Notes under the pieces: model-generated
Seen by the model: the letters and a program-made list of their open reading frames with translations, nothing else
Told to the model about the DNA's origin: nothing
The model's database searches: none
Assembly: GCA_046496745.1 (NCBI GenBank)
Contig: JAWOGQ010000088.1
Span: 1 to 5,806 of the forward strand
DNA length: 5,806 nucleotides
Direction of reading: 5' to 3'
Origin: JBNJGT01 sp046496745
Lineage (GTDB): Archaea > Nanobdellota > Nanobdellia > Woesearchaeales > JACJVW01
Position numbers and translations under genes: made by a program
In this document: piece after piece, positions 5,102 through 5,806 of the stretch
Layout of the letters: each line of letters opens with the position of its first letter
How positions within the stretch are numbered: position 1 is the first letter of the stretch

Positions 5102-5806
5102 ATGCAGTATAAATATACAAAAGAATATACTCTTGCACCCCTGATTTCAAAGAAAGGAGAGATGGGCATCGGAACCCTTATCATATTTATCGCTTTACTT
5201 TTAGTTGCTGCAATTGCGGCAGGTGTCCTTATCCAGACCTCAGGGAGCCTGCAAGAGAAGGCACTCACAACAGGTGACCAGGCCAAAAGCCAGATATCAA
5301 CCAATGTCAGGGTTGTTGAAGTATCAGGGAGTGATGGGAGAGATGGTAAGGTTACGGAGCTTACCCAAATAGTAAAACTGGCGCCTGGGTCAAGCCCTTT
5401 AAAGCTTGGGCAATCCCTCCTAACTATCAATACATATGATCGGACAGCTACATTGCAATACGCTGGAAGCAATGCAACATACGAGAACAGCAAAGAAGGG
5501 TACAGGACATGGAACATAGAGGTCCTTGAGAGGAAAGAGGGGATCTTCGAGATTCCTGATAATGATTATGAATCTGATGGATATCAAGATATGGTATCTG
5601 GTGGCCTAAGGGGAGCAATGGTTTTTCTGAATCTTTCCAACACTACTGATATAGCACTAGGAAACTGTACAACTCAACAATTCATCTCCGGCCTGGGAGA
5701 AAACAATATACTAAAATCTGTTGACGGGGAATGTGATGATGATAATGTTACAGCCGTAACCCTTGTGCCAGAAAAAGCAGGAACAGGGGTATATGCTGCG
5801 CAGTAC
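5102..5806 (+). CDS. flaB: Archaellin (archaeal flagellin), 5' part (partial, C-terminus missing)
   Basis: The frame is open from ATG 5102 to the window edge (235 codons, no stop), so the C-terminus is missing. The first 19 residues form a short basic class III signal peptide ending in ISKKG; the prepilin-type peptidase FlaK/PibD would cut between Gly19 and Glu20. The mature N-terminus (MGIGTLIIFIALLLVAAIAAGVLIQT, about 21-46, then SGSLQEKALTTG) is the hallmark archaellin helix that packs into the filament core. From about residue 68 a beta-rich surface domain follows, including VVEVSGSDG and VKLAPGSSPL. NxS/T sites at Asn124, 177, 180, 188 and 215 fit AglB-type N-glycosylation, normal for archaellins. 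The protein is the filament subunit of the rotating archaellum, exported and assembled outside the membrane. Other arl/fla genes would be expected to the right but cannot be seen. The gene is divergent from the 7-TM gene. A type IV pilin is less likely given this N-terminus. Confidence 0.92.
   Translation, partial: MQYKYTKEYTLAPLISKKGEMGIGTLIIFIALLLVAAIAAGVLIQTSGSLQEKALTTGDQAKSQISTNVRVVEVSGSDGRDGKVTELTQIVKLAPGSSPLKLGQSLLTINTYDRTATLQYAGSNATYENSKEGYRTWNIEVLERKEGIFEIPDNDYESDGYQDMVSGGLRGAMVFLNLSNTTDIALGNCTTQQFISGLGENNILKSVDGECDDDNVTAVTLVPEKAGTGVYAAQY

Noticed and set aside
5089..5517. 142-codon minus-strand open frame opposite the archaellin gene
   Set aside because: Its complement encodes an unmistakable archaellin N-terminus; this is a shadow frame of that gene.

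Overview
The window looks archaeal, most likely from a DPANN-type lineage (Woesearchaeota/Pacearchaeota-like) with roughly 40% GC. Four things point that way: an archaellin with a class III signal peptide; TATA-like boxes centred about 23-28 nt upstream of start codons with no Shine-Dalgarno, i.e. leaderless genes; AGG/AGA as the main arginine codons; and secreted proteins of cysteine-paired beta domains plus a lipobox protein of a kind I associate with DPANN genomes. The lineage is inferred from style; no marker gene fixes it.

Layout. (1) 1-1161 (+): 3' part of a secreted multidomain beta-sandwich protein with a seven-cysteine C-terminal tail. (2) 1158-2087 (+): a lipoprotein joined to it by an ATGA overlap, so the two are probably translationally coupled and act together at the cell surface. 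(3) 2117-3163 (+): a DHH/DHHA1 phosphoesterase with its own likely leaderless promoter. (4) 3133-4215 (-): a bacterial-type (position-34, queuine-family) tRNA-guanine transglycosylase, convergent with the DHH gene and overlapping its 3' end by 31 bp. (5) 4255-4995 (-): a 7-TM membrane protein of unknown function directly upstream of tgt in the same direction. (6) 4996-5101: a 106-bp divergent promoter region with opposite TATA boxes and a 14-bp perfect palindrome. (7) 5102-5806 (+): 5' part of an archaellin (flaB) gene running off the right edge.

Genes 1 and 2 form an envelope pair, 3 is nucleic-acid metabolism, 5 and 4 are a likely two-gene transcription unit (membrane protein then tgt), and 7 probably begins motility (archaellum) functions to the right. 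The points most worth attention are the mixed features of the TGT (Val at the position that separates eukaryotic from bacterial base specificity, and Ala in place of a normally conserved tRNA-binding Arg), the unassigned 7-TM partner of tgt, and the palindrome between the archaellin TATA box and its start codon. I see no CRISPR array, insertion sequence, rRNA or tRNA gene.
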